Notes under the pieces: model-generated
Seen by the model: only the letters and a program-made list of their open reading frames with translations
What the model was told of the DNA's origin: nothing
Databases searched by the model: none
Position numbers and translations under genes: made by a program
Part shown: positions 9,968-21,500 of the stretch, piece after piece
Layout: every line of letters starts with the position of its first letter
Numbering within the stretch: the first letter of the stretch is position 1
Assembly (NCBI RefSeq): GCF_964340395.1
Contig: NC_135562.1
Coordinates: 9,676,134 to 9,740,133 of the forward strand
Direction of reading: 5' to 3'
Source: Glandiceps talaboti
Lineage: Eukaryota > Hemichordata > Enteropneusta > Spengelidae
Length of the DNA: 64,000 nucleotides

Positions 9968-11795
9968 CTGTGTGTGGTCACAAATTGGCCAATATATTTT
10001 GAGGATGTGTTCCCAAATTAACATGTCATTGCGAGCAACAGGCCAGTGATTGGCCAATTCATTTTTACCATGTGGCACTAGAGGAACACGTGTTTCCATC
10101 AATTTTGCAACTATTGGCTTTGCTTTTTGATGGAAGCACGTGTAGTTGGCACTGGACGTTGAGGGGCGTTTGTAGAGATAGTAGTCTGGTTTGTCTTCTC
10201 CACGATTTGACGAACAGACTGGTGAGTAAAATTGAATCCCTGTAACCTCTAAATGTTTACGTCGCCTTCTAAGAATTTTGTTTTCGTCCACAAGACTTGA
10301 AATCATCTCCGCCGCGTGCCTCAAATCCTAGTTTGTTTTACTGACCACGGGGTTATCACTATCGCCTCTCTCTAAGTCTGTATACGTATACGTACATTCG
10401 ATGTCATTTCATTAATCACTGTTGTAGTACATGTGCCGAGTGTGGTACGTTTTTTTTCAAAATGTGTATCGTACTCGCATTTTGTCAGTATAGAATTCAA
10501 ACTTCTGAAATTATCAAAACCTACGAAAATTAGCAGCAAGTTTGGGACATCATTTACCACAATTGTGACTCTGTTGTTTGTGTGTACAGCAATATCGTAT
10601 TGTCATGCGATTCATATTTGACTCTAACTTTGGTGTTAAAGTTATATTTTCGACCTCCAAAAAGTCTTTGAATTTGATCAGCACATATTCTTTGATGCTC
10701 TGATTTAAGCAAGGTGTGGGCATTGAACTTAGTACGTCAGTTTGAGACTAGTAGTTACAATAATGGTAGTTTAGGGTTGTTGTTTTTTTAGCTTTCTTTG
10801 TTGTTTTCGTTTGAGCTTTTTATTATTCCAAGGTTTGCTCTAAAGTTAGTTTTTGAGTGCAAACCTCGGAAGAATAAAAAGCTCAATAATGAAAAATTGA
10901 AGGTCAAAGCGAAACACCAATATTACTACATCTATGTTGGCGACATAATACTTAAAACTAACACGTCACAGTTTATGCTTTATACAATATTTTTATTAGA
11001 TGCAAATGAAATGAGTGATTTTTCAAGTGGAGAGCATTCCGGGAGGGCATTGTCTTAATATTGTATCCTACCAATGCAATATTGCACAATGTCGATGCAA
11101 TCAGGTATTATATAAGGTACCCGTGACATAGCTGCATTAATTGTTACAGTAGCGTTTGATGTGATTTTGAGGGTTTTTTCGTCTGTTTTTGTGCCTTTTT
11201 TCGTTCCGAAGTTTAACCCGAATCAAACGCTACAATTCCTCTAACGCAAACGCAAATAGACGGAACCGATTCAGATCTGAATCGCAAAGTTGGGCGGATT
11301 TTTCTGCTAAATTACGCCTTACCTGGCAAAATATCCGTCATTTCCAAACGCCAACATTAATTTACCAAGCCTTCAAGACCCAAGAAGTGTTCAGAGGTAC
11401 CCCAATTCCGCCAAAATCGGCAAATATAGCAACGCATACAGCATTTTGAAACGGGCAGTACGCTGACGCCTCGCTCACGTTTTCAACGTGGTCTCGTCTA
11501 TTTACGTTTGCGTTAGAGGAATTGTAGCGTTTGATTCGGGTTAAACTTCGGAACGAAAAAAGGCACAAAAACAGACGAAAAAACCCTCAAAATCACACCA
11601 AACGTTACAATTATTGCAGCTACTTGTGACACAAAGGGTTTAGACACGTGAAGAGGTGTAACACAGACGAGTCAAATTGATGGAAACGCGGATTCCTCTA
11701 GTGCCATATTCAAAATGAATTGGCCAATCACTTGACCTGTTGCTCGCAATGACATGCTAATTTGTGAGCACATCCTTGTTTGTGGGTGTAATCAA
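9968..11795. mobile_element. Large inverted-repeat element, arms ~120-150 bp, with a younger insertion
   Basis: The left arm (about 9968-10115) contains GTCATTGCGAGCAACAGGCC, TGATTGGCCAATTCATTTT and CACTAGAGGAACACGTGTTT. The right arm (11674-11795) contains their reverse complements (CCTCTAGTGCCATATTC, TTGGCCAATCACTTGACCTG, TTGCTCGCAATGACATGC). Between them sit a short hairpin (about 10813-10892) and a nearly perfect foldback (11122-11632), which suggests nesting. A 136-codon minus-strand ORF at 9914-10324 covers the left arm but matches nothing I know. Confidence 0.65.
11122..11632. mobile_element. Foldback element with ~135-bp near-identical arms
   Basis: The left arm (11122-11262) runs from TGACATAGCTGCA through GTGATTTTGAGGGTTTTTTC and AAACGCTACAATTCCTCTAA to CGCAAATAGACG. 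The right arm (about 11501-11632) is the reverse complement with very few changes. As a result both strands give an identical 20-residue stretch of ORF. High arm identity indicates a young or gene-converted copy. Confidence 0.85.
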
Positions 11796-11972
11796 GATTA
11801 TAATCTGGGGTGACGTCGACATTCTGGTGTTACAGTAGCAAACATCAGAATCGAGCTCCGTGCGGTAATTCAGTCTGAAAACAGTCTGTGTCGTGCAACT
11901 TTTGCTTCAAAGGACATTTACTAGTCATGATAATCCCATGGAAGTAGAAGAGTATAATGGGATTGCTGTATG

Positions 11973-12343
11973 TTCACTTGTTAGCTAATACTTCATTCAA
12001 GGAGCTGATATTCTATTCATGCATGGTCAGAATTCAAAATAATGACGTCATTAGTTATTTACGAATATTCAAAAAATACCGTCACCGGTGTCTGCATTGG
12101 AAAAAGACTAAAATCAACCCTATGCCACGTTGATTTCTACAGTCCGTTTTAATTCCGAAATCGATATTTCATGGGATCGATTCTTCCGGGGTTTCCCAAC
12201 TGTGGTCTTTCCGGTGCAGACACCGATGACGGTATTTTTTTTGGAATATTCATAAAATACCAATATTAATAGCGTCATTTTGTAATATGACCATCCGTGA
12301 ATAGATTGTCAGCTCCTTGAACGAAATATTGGTTCACAAGTGA
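11973..12343. mobile_element. Foldback element with ~135-bp arms
   Basis: The left arm (11973-12105) contains TTCATTCAAGGAGCTGA, then GAATATTCAAAAAATACCGT and CACCGGTGTCTGCA. The right arm (12208-12343) has the inverted counterparts TGCAGACACCGATGACGGTA, GGAATATTCATAAAATACC and TCAGCTCCTTGAACGAA. The spacer of about 100 bp is not repeated. It lies immediately downstream of the 9968-11795 element, so this interval is an insertion cluster. Confidence 0.8.
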
Positions 12344-12748
12344 CTGTGGGTTGTTGTCTTTGTGTTGTGTTTACATACGTATACACGATAGCGTACCAGC
12401 TTTTAGCGACAGTTATCCCGAGACCATATGCCGGAGATTACCGACTACCATGACGACTACGGAAACTCGCAGAGATGTTCTCAAATTTGCATGTCTCTAA
12501 TGTAGTTACGACACCGTGAAAGCTTGTCGTACGTAGTTATGGACTCCCGATTCAGAGACTCTCAGAGAGTGTTGCATTTGCGAGACAACCCCACCCTCAC
12601 CCCAGATGCACTGTAAGTTCTCAAATTTTACATATTGTGTACTGTAAGCGAGTGCATGATGATGGGCACACATGTACTGTATTACATAAGGCAACATTAA
12701 AAAAATGTTCTTTTCCGATAACAAGGCTTCATAATGTAGGGTATGTAG

Positions 12749-12769
12749 GTATGGTTGTTGTTGTTGTTC

Positions 12770-12804
<35 letters not shown>

Positions 12805-13097
12805 AAATTACTACTATAATAGTTTGGCAAGGTGTAAAGTAAATGATGACAACTATAGCATTTGAAGTAGACGAACACAATATATATACAAGACTGTCTG
12901 TACCTTATAAATTCAATTTGCAGTCTGAGAAGACATAGTTTCACTGAAATAGTATTTTTTAAATAAATGACCAAAGATTCCTGGAAAGAAATTTACACAG
13001 AAATAGATTGAACTAAATTCTTACCAGTTTGCCTTTTTGAACGTAAAAAATGTTGTGAGTCGGTAAGTTAGACAAGGGTCGGACGAATTATCGGAAA

Positions 13098-13137
<40 letters not shown>

Positions 13138-13921
13138 AAATTGAAAAAATCCGTCAAAGTCATAGATTGAACTAAATTTCTCACCATTTTGTCCTTTTGA
13201 ACGTAAAAAATGTTGTGAGTCGGTAACTTAGACATGACAAGGGTCGGACGGATTAACGGAAACACACACATCACACAAAAATTTAATTGAATTGAAAAAA
13301 TCCATCAAAGCCATAATACATAGTAATACTAATACATCAACACAAACACAATATTTGATCAAGTGATGACCTCTTTTCCAAATGTCTTATTAATTCTGGT
13401 ATTAATTTGCTTGAAAGTACAATCAATTTAATGTCCATTCATCTATTTACATTAACCCAACGTAGTCCACGGATATGAGGAGAACAGACAAATGGCAAGC
13501 AAATATAATTCATGACTGAAATAATTTCTGGGTCACATTGACGCAACATTTTCAAAATTGTTCTTTAAATTTGCATATGCAGAATGCCTGGCTAGATACC
13601 TGGGTCCCGTTCCTCGTGTAAGGGAACAAGCAGAATTTAAGGCCTGAGGAGAAAAAGGGGGGGGGGAATAATTGGATGCGAGGGAGAGTTATGAAAATTC
13701 TGATGGTCTGAAAGGGGCCCGGAAGGAAATATTTTGCTCAGGGTTTGAACCAAATTAAACCCCAGGAGCGATCGTTTACTTAGATACATGTACATTTTGC
13801 AAAATATCTGGCGGCTTCACCGCAATAAAATCTTAAACCTTATTTTAATAATGAGGTGGGTGACGTGGGTGACGGCTATGAAAATGTGTTTGTGTATGCC
13901 TTGTGTCTATGTCTATGTCTA

Positions 13922-14012
<91 letters not shown>
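12749..14012. repeat. Microsatellite-rich interval with a duplicated ~160-bp unit
   Basis: A GTT run spans 12749-12804. A segment starting at ATAGATTGAACTAAATT is present twice (13002-13162 and 13163-13310). It shares TTGAACGTAAAAAATGTTGT and GAGTCGGTAA, and contains a long AC run in the first copy only. A CTATGT/TA run of about 105 bp spans 13905-14012. All short ORFs here are translated repeats. Confidence 0.85.
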
Positions 14013-14017
<5 letters not shown>

Positions 14018-14432
14018 CTCGCAGTTGTATACGTTGTATGTTTGCAAAATTCATTGATTCACTTACCTAGAATGTATTTACATAATTACGAGGCAGTCAA
14101 TAATCAAGCGAATATTTGTATCTGCCTTACTATCTCTTTATAGGTTACAATTAAGACAATATAGCCATATAACAACTGTTACTGTGTCACAAAAGTGGTG
14201 ATCTCAAAAAAGTTAATTGGCCGGGGTCAGCTATATAAGGTTGACCGGTCAGGCTTGTTGACTAGTTTATGGAGATCAAAAGCATGTTTTCTCACTTAGA
14301 ATTTCAATTAAGTATAAATTAGAATAACATGTTTCGACAGATGGCTGGCAAGTAGATAATCAAGGTGGTTTAATTTGCGTATACTATGAAGGGCACCTAT
14401 TGCCGTTGGGGTTTACGCCCTCAACGGTCAGA

Positions 14433-14620
14433 GACTGGGTAACAGAGACTATCAACTGTGGTAGTATGATATGAAATTTCGAACTTCATTTCATGACGTG
14501 CTGTCTGCTGAATAGTTTTATTTACACTTTGTAGACCCATAATCCTGCAGGAGGGCTATCTTTCCAATCACCCCCAGATTAGATATTACCACAACTACAA
14601 AGTCTTGGTTACCCAGACCC
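14433..14620. repeat. Isolated ends of the GTCTCGGTTACCCAGAC family
   Basis: ACTGGGTAACAGAGACTA (about 14435-14452) is a right-end orientation and AGTCTTGGTTACCCAGACCC (14601-14620) is a left-end orientation. They face away from each other and no partner ends are obvious, so they look like remnants of separate insertions. A further weak match, GGTAACCCAGACCC, lies near 15720. Confidence 0.5.
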
Positions 14621-16882
14621 TTACAGGAAGGCTATCCTTAGTCAGTCACAAGCGAGATAAAATAATCCATGCATGCCAAAATGCAAAATAATTGTGTATA
14701 TAAGCTATTTTAAAAGTCATAAATGTTTTCCCCTTGTAACTGTCACATGAAGGAGTACATACGTGCTTACAGATTTTTCAGGAATAGTCTAAAATAACTA
14801 ACTGCAATTATTTTTGCTCGTCAGGGACTGTATTTTGCTACATCTGCGTCAGAAAGACAAGTTACAAAAATTCTAAAAGTGTAAAAATTCTGAACTCATA
14901 CACCAACCAGTCTGTTTATAGCACTAAGGCGCAACCAATCGAATTCTTTGTTTGCTGTCTGCGTAGTTTATTTGTCGGTAGATATCAAAAAAAAAATTTT
15001 TGCTCAAAATTTCTGTGCAAGGCCATATTTCACACTATTGTAAATGGAAAGACTCGACCATTCAAAAATCTTCAGAACAACTACATATATTTCTAAAAAG
15101 TTGTTTAAGACAATCAAGCTTTGGATTTTGACATTTATATTTCACCAGTCTAGTAGATTTAGGTACAAACAGAAAATTAATCAAAAGAATAGTGAACTTT
15201 ACATGACATGCTAGCATTGTGGTTTTTTTCACTGTCTGCCTGGTAAGTTTTTGGCAAATTCAAGGACAGCAAACAAAGTATTTAATTAAAGGGGCCCAAC
15301 TGTCAGACAGAGATAGCTGTTAACTTGTTAGTCGGAGTCACACACAGCACCATAAACAAACTATACACTCACAGATTCACAAAGAAACAGTCAAAAAAGA
15401 TTATAGTGAAGTTGCTAATTTATTGCAAAATAAAAAGATTAAAATGCTTTTTGCATATCATGATGAATCCTGGGCTGGAAATAACACAAATACATTCATT
15501 ATATCCTTAGCATCATTAGTATTCAAAATCACAGCACTTACTCAATTTGATATGAACTTTGACACATAACCCTTAACCCCTAAGCTTTCCCAGCGTGCAC
15601 TGAATAATCACTGCTGTGTGTACATACTTAATATATACCAATAACTCTAAACTTAGGAATTACAATTCAACATACAGAATGAATGTTACTGATTGGACAG
15701 TTTCTAACATGTTACTATGGTAACCCAGACCCTTCAAAATGAGAACGACTCATTGGTTACAGTTATACAAGTTGTTATAATGTTTCGAAATAAAAAATTC
15801 TTGCTCGGCTATATGATGAAACAACTGAACAACTATAAGAAAGCGCATGTAAATTTTTTTTGGAAAGAGAAATTGAATTTGACGACGTAACAAAAATATG
15901 TTACAGACAGCACCCAGTGAAAGTTATTATCACTCCAAAAATCATTCTCACAGACAACTACACACACTAGATAGACAAAAGACTGAAGGCAGTCTCGAGT
16001 TTCTTTTTTTTTCATAGAAAACCTTTCATTTAGAAATACTCTTGCCTTTTGAGAAAGTAAATGTCAAAAAAGATTGTTTGTTTGTGTTTCATTCCTCCAC
16101 CTTATATACCTTTACTAATATGACTTACAACTGTGCTATACCATTTTCAGTACTCTATGCTACGGTTTCCATGACAATATTGTTGCATTTTAGCTATTTG
16201 TAGTGATCTAAGAAATATGATGGTTTATATGTCTTGTTTATTTTTTTTTGTTTAGCTTTAAAAAAGTGACGACTATACTAACTTATAAAATGTATGCTTT
16301 GGTAACTGTACGTTGTGGTACAGTTGGCAATTCCCATCTGCAACTTTTGGAACTTGGCAACAATTTTATTTGATACACAGTAATGTTGAAAACTTGCAAC
16401 ATTTTGGTTCTTATTCCCTGGACATTTTGAGGCATAGTTTTCACACAAGTGTCGAAAATTATGTTGCAGTTCTTAGATATTGGTTGCAAATGGGGGGACT
16501 GAAGGGTTTGGGTGTTATAACAATTTACTAGCTAAGACTGATCAGCTGTTTGTTTACCAAGCTATACGTCCAGCCCCCTAAAAACCCTGGACAAGGAGGT
16601 GGAAATATCAATGGTAAACAAGACAGTAACATGGATAATATAAATTGGCACACTCTTATCTTACTGTTACTACTTGAATCAATTCTTACAAGTCATGAGC
16701 GAGTACATTAAAAAACTTACTGTGGCTATGTTAAAAATAAAACTGGCAAGCAGACGAATGGTATACTGATCAAAATATACTTATACCTAGAAAGCCCATG
16801 GTCAACGAAAACTTTGTAAAAATATTGATGTTAATGTCCCGAGTCTCCACTATAGTTTCTTTGATCATGGGTTTCCTGTTTT

Positions 16883-16888
16883 TTTATT
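16883..16888 (-). terminator. Candidate poly(A) signal of the spectraplakin gene
   Basis: On the minus strand this reads AATAAA about 0.79 kb past the stop codon. A second AATAAA lies at 16237-16242. Another overlaps the stop codon itself (17672-17677) and is unlikely to be used alone. The choice cannot be made without transcript ends. Confidence 0.3.
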
Positions 16889-17019
16889 CCTTGTTTTGTT
16901 GTTGAGTGTCCTGTTTTAACTTCTGTGGTGACTTCTATTTTAGTGTCATGATCCGCAATACGAACCAAGTCTCCATTTTTGTCTTCTCTTTTTATGCTAC
17001 ATCTCTAAATTTGGGTTTA

Positions 17020-17162
17020 TCTCCATGGTTGTAATATCTTCATCTATGTATATCACCATGGTTACATTTCCATGGTTATAACATCTCTATGGATACATCT
17101 CCATGGTTACAATATCTCCATTCTTGTCTCCATGGTTACAATATCTCCATGGTTACAGTTAT
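17020..17162. repeat. CCATGGTTAC minisatellite
   Basis: Around eight imperfect units of about 17 bp with core CTCCATGGTTACAATAT. Lies in the likely spectraplakin 3' UTR or just beyond it. Confidence 0.8.
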
Positions 17163-17672
17163 ATCTTAAACTGCAGATAGTCATAAAGCGTCACAGACTG
17201 CTTCTTTTTTTTTTTTTTTTTAGATCTGCTGCACAAATTATTTACATCTTTTAGTAACCAGAATCTCCAAAAATCTTTTACAAACAGATAAAATATTTCA
17301 GCTTGACGAGAAAATAAAAACTTCATCAAAATTGAGCGAAACAAAAAACTTGGAAAAAAAATTGCAGCATTCTTATGTTAAAATAAAATACTGGTGAGAC
17401 CAATACCTCTTCATGGTACACTATTTGCAGAAAGTATGAAATTGCCAAGGCCGAGTCTTGGCAAGAGAGAGCTATATACAAAATTCAAATTTTATCCTCG
17501 TTTTGATTTGCATAAAGTTGACACAATGCGTCCATATTATGTACAGATACATCAAATCCAGTAAGGTTTGTCAGTTCAGAAAGTCTTCAATATTTATGCA
17601 AGGTTCAGTTCACTTGTGGTTAAAATAAAAAATCTCTAAATTCAGTCCAGTTCAAATAGTGTCATGAGTTCT

Positions 17673-18574
17673 TTATTCTTTGTCCTCGCCTCCGACTTTG
17701 TCAGGGCTTGGAACTTGATCAGGTGATTTGTCTCCATTTTGTACTCCAGCAGTGCCATTTTGTGCCACGCCCTCAGATTCGGTGGGCTTTTCTTTCGATG
17801 GCGTCGTTGTTGGAGTTGTTCTCTTTTTAGGTTTAGTGTCTTTACCAGGTGTTGTCTTGGTTGCAGCCTCCTTTGAAGATTTTGTTGGGATTTTAGATCC
17901 CGGGGTAGGGATTTTAGACCCTGGGGTTGTTGGTCGTTTTGTTGCCGACGTTGGTGAATCTTTACTGGGTACCCTTCTAGGTGTGAGCCCAGTACGTCTG
18001 CCTGTTGGGGTGTCCTTCTCAGATCCGAGTGACTCACGACTTGTCGTCTTTCTCATACTAGGTTTTGTTGCTCTGAAGCTTCCGGAACCATCTTTCTCAG
18101 ACCCCAGTGATTCCCGACTAGCACTTCTACTTGGAGTTTTCCTTAATCCTGGTGTTTTCTTAAATTTTGATCCAGTTGGAGTATCTTTGTCCGAAGACAG
18201 AGACTCCCGGCTAGCTGTCCGAGTTGGTGTTTTTCTTGGTGTTGACAATCGATCAAATACTGACTCTTTATCGGACTTTGTTGAGGATAAACTCTCTCTA
18301 CTGGCGGATCGAGTTGGAGTCTTTTTAAGCGATGATCTGGCTGCTGGTGTGGAAGGAGTAGTTCTAGGTGTTGTTTTGTGTGGCGTACGTGTGTATGTTG
18401 TCCTACTAACGGTCGGCATGGTGACGGTCCTGGTTTGCAAGGTTTCTGTTCGGAATGTGATCTCACCTCGGGTCATACCACCAATGGTTTTGGACTGGAC
18501 TTCAGCGGTTGTACGAGTCTTTTGACCATCTATGCGAGTCTGTTTGCCATGGTGCACATGACCAGGACCAGCAC
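17673..18574 (-). CDS. MACF1/DST: Spectraplakin terminal exon: Ser/Arg-rich tail with SxIP motifs
   Basis: The acceptor TTTGTTTTTAG precedes 18574 and the exon completes a Gly codon carried from 23470. It encodes about 300 residues of low-complexity basic tail, ending in an acidic GGEDKE and TAA at 17675-17673. Features seen are four RxxSRESL/TTSRESL-type repeats (18009-18330), and two adjacent SKIP motifs in the phrase [19 protein letters not shown] (about 17880-17930), which fit the SxIP consensus bound by EB1-type plus-end proteins. The vertebrate MACF1 C-terminus is likewise Ser/Arg-rich and binds microtubules. The 265-codon antisense ORF at 17728-18525 is a shadow of the codon bias. The longer minus-strand ORF up to 18791 simply reads back into the intron. 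Confidence 0.92.
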
Positions 18575-21500
18575 CTAAAAACAAAGGAATCCTAAAGTTA
18601 GTCTTTGTCAAGACACTTAATATTCTTACTTGTTGGTTTTTTCCACCAATCAATGTAGCTTTGGCAGACGCATATTTTGGCAAGCTTAATCTTAAGGACA
18701 TGCAGATCACTGAAAGTGTTAAGATTAGTATAAAACACATTAATATAGACAATCGAAAAAAAAATGTGACAAGGCAATTATAACTTTTCATTTCATAAAA
18801 CTGTCAAGGTTATATTTCTTTGAGATGCATGACGTGTATTTGTGTGTATTCATAAAGCCTTCATAGGTACTTAGTTGATGTGTGATGACATTTTGGCAAT
18901 AAGCAATGCACAGCATATCTTTGCAATTGCATTTATACCACCTGTTTCAAGTTACTGTTTACTGGCTTTGTTTGATATGTCCAGGCAGAAACTGTAAGAA
19001 ACTACACTCTGAGATAGCTACATTGCATGAATACAGTTTCTTGTAACATTTTGTCTAAATGAAATGAACTATAAATGTGCCACCATGTAAACATCAGATG
19101 CAGACAACAAAAACATTGGCAACTGCATGTCTGTGGCTAGTTGCACTATGTTTAAATGGTTTATTTCAATTACACAAAATGTAGCAAAAACTGTGATGTT
19201 GCTCTTAAAGTGATGAATGTACAGTTTCTTATTGGCAGGGTTGTATCAAACAGAGCCTGTAAATGTAATGCGAAACAGACAGTACCTTTCTCGCCAGATT
19301 TTTTAAGCAATTTTGAAATGTAAAGTGTTTTTACTTTCTGACTTCATTTCATGCATCCCTTGAACATACTACTGTGATTTTTCTGTATGTAGGGTGCCTT
19401 CACATGGCCACTCTGACGGGTAGCAATCAATAACATTATGCCAAATATAGTGATTCATTTTAGCCTGGAATTCCCATAATTTATTTATATCCGATATTGT
19501 AATTTAAAAGATGATAATACAACCACTGCAGCAAAACTTATCCAGTATATGCATCGGTTGATCAGTAGCAAACGTGATGAAAATGTTTTTGATGGTGCCG
19601 AATTGTCTACAGCTTATCATTCCCGAAAAGATCAAGTGCTGATAATAAATACATAATATCACTCTCACTACATTACTTCATGTGTGTGTGTGTGTGCATG
19701 CGTGTGTGTGTGTGCACGCGCACAGAAGAAATACAATGTATCGTTATTATCCGAACTGACTTTTTTGTAGACTGACAAGGAGTAGACTTGTTGGCAACAC
19801 AGTGAAGGAATTTCATACCTGGTAAAGTGATTTTACAGCAGGCGTTATAATAGTCTGTAAGGTACACTGTGACGGGGCGCCCTCACGCATTGGCCAACCC
19901 CTCCAGGAGGCCAGTGAGGGTGGAACGTCACGACGTATTTTACAGTCTAGTGTTATAATTACCCTTTTATGGGTTTTAATAATGTAGTAGCTTGTCTTAT
20001 CTCATTTCAGGTGGATGGAAATGCTGAACAAGATCATCTGTAATTGTGGAATTTATCATTTTGATAAAACGTTGTGAGTATTAACAAATCAAATTTAATA
20101 GTGTCTGTTTTATCATCATAAAATGTCATCTTTGTTGCTAAGTAATGAGAACACATTATGATAACTAGACATGCGATTTCAGTACAAATTAGTCGAACCA
20201 AGACAACGGGAAATCTACACAGGAAATCTGTAAGGGAATATATATGTCTCAGTAATGATCACATTTCATATTGTTCTACTATTTTGAATAATTTTGAAAT
20301 CCATGGTGCTGGCACAACAGATTCATTGATAACAAAACTTCAAATGTCTGAAATACTGCCCATTGCAAGTTAGTGTTCACTTACTGTTTTATACATCCAT
20401 GCAAAAGCAGTAAGAAACTGCATGTTACATTTTAAGACAGTGAGATTGAATGAATACATTTTCTTACGACATTCTGTGTAAATGAAATAAACTGATATGC
20501 CACCATGCAGGCAGCAGATACATGTACATGTCAGCGAATACTTGCAAAATGTTTAAATGATTTATTTCATTTAAACAAAATGTTGCAATCTTGGTATCTG
20601 ACAGTGTAGTGTGTATTAAACAGAGCCAGTGAACACTAATTTGCAACAGGCTGTATAATCTGCTCAAAAGTAACGCACTCAGTACATGTATATCCGAAAA
20701 TAAAATCTTTAGAACATCATTAATGGTCTTTTTAAAGTCATTTGATTTGATAAGATCTTGTTATATTTTATATATGAAATGTGATCACTGACAACAAAAA
20801 TGGTAGTGGTTTTCATGAAATTCTGTTAGGTTGTTGTTATTTCTGAAATACAGTTTGTTAGTTCTCGTATTACTTTTCTCATTGACCAGTTGGTGTAGTT
20901 TGATTGACTGGAATTGTGCAATACCTGTAATAGGCACAATAACTGTATCCTGGATGACAAGTCTTTCACTGAGTTTCTCTCTATGTATATTTTGAAATAG
21001 TCTTTTCGAATTGAACTCTATTTGTTATGAGATCAAATTTTTTCACCAAGAGAGCTGTTGAAATTTATACTTGCACTTCTCAACAGAATAAATATGCATT
21101 ACCAAGTGCAAATTTGTAGGAGCCCCTTCTATAACGGGCAAATAATCAATATGGTACATCATAATGCCAACCCTATGGGGTAGAGTTACGGAAACAAGGA
21201 TTTTCAGGAAGAGCCCTTTATGAGGTTAAGTACAAATAATGGAATAGGGATAGGTGAAATGGCACTTTCCTGAGATAAAGTAATTCAAAAGTAACTTTCC
21301 AGATCTTGAACAAGAGAGATATTCCAAAGTAACGATATTGTATTATTGAAATGAAATGGCATCCTGCCCAGAAGGGTGACTTTGAATAGTCTACACTTTT
21401 CTGCAGTGCACATTGTGTGTTTTGTGCTAGTTTTGATAATCTGGACATTCTGCTATATATTGTGTGCTTTGCATTGGCTTTGAGAATCTGCACATTCAGC

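Larger units (their letters stand above)
6529..17600. other. Intergenic region between convergent genes
   Basis: No supportable exon was found over about 11 kb. Recognisable content is repeat-derived: short inverted-repeat elements at 7216-7658 and 7859-8177, nested foldbacks at 9968-12343, tandem duplications at 8201-8306 and 13002-13310, GTT, AC and TA microsatellites, and a CCATGGTTAC minisatellite at 17020-17162. I recognise nothing in 6530-7200, 8320-9960 or 14640-17000. The low end probably includes the spectraplakin 3' UTR. Confidence 0.7.

Noticed and set aside
9914-10324. 136-codon minus-strand ORF
   Set aside because: Overlaps the arm of an inverted-repeat element, matches no known family, and has no supporting splice or UTR context. 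A chance ORF cannot be excluded.
11189-11568. Two ORFs on opposite strands with the same N-terminal 20+ residues
   Set aside because: The identity arises because they lie in the two arms of one foldback element, not because they are duplicated genes.
17728-18525. 265-codon plus-strand ORF
   Set aside because: Exact antisense of the Ser/Thr/Arg-rich spectraplakin tail. Its Val/Phe/Leu/Gly composition is what reverse-complemented Ser/Thr/Pro codons give, and there is no domain.
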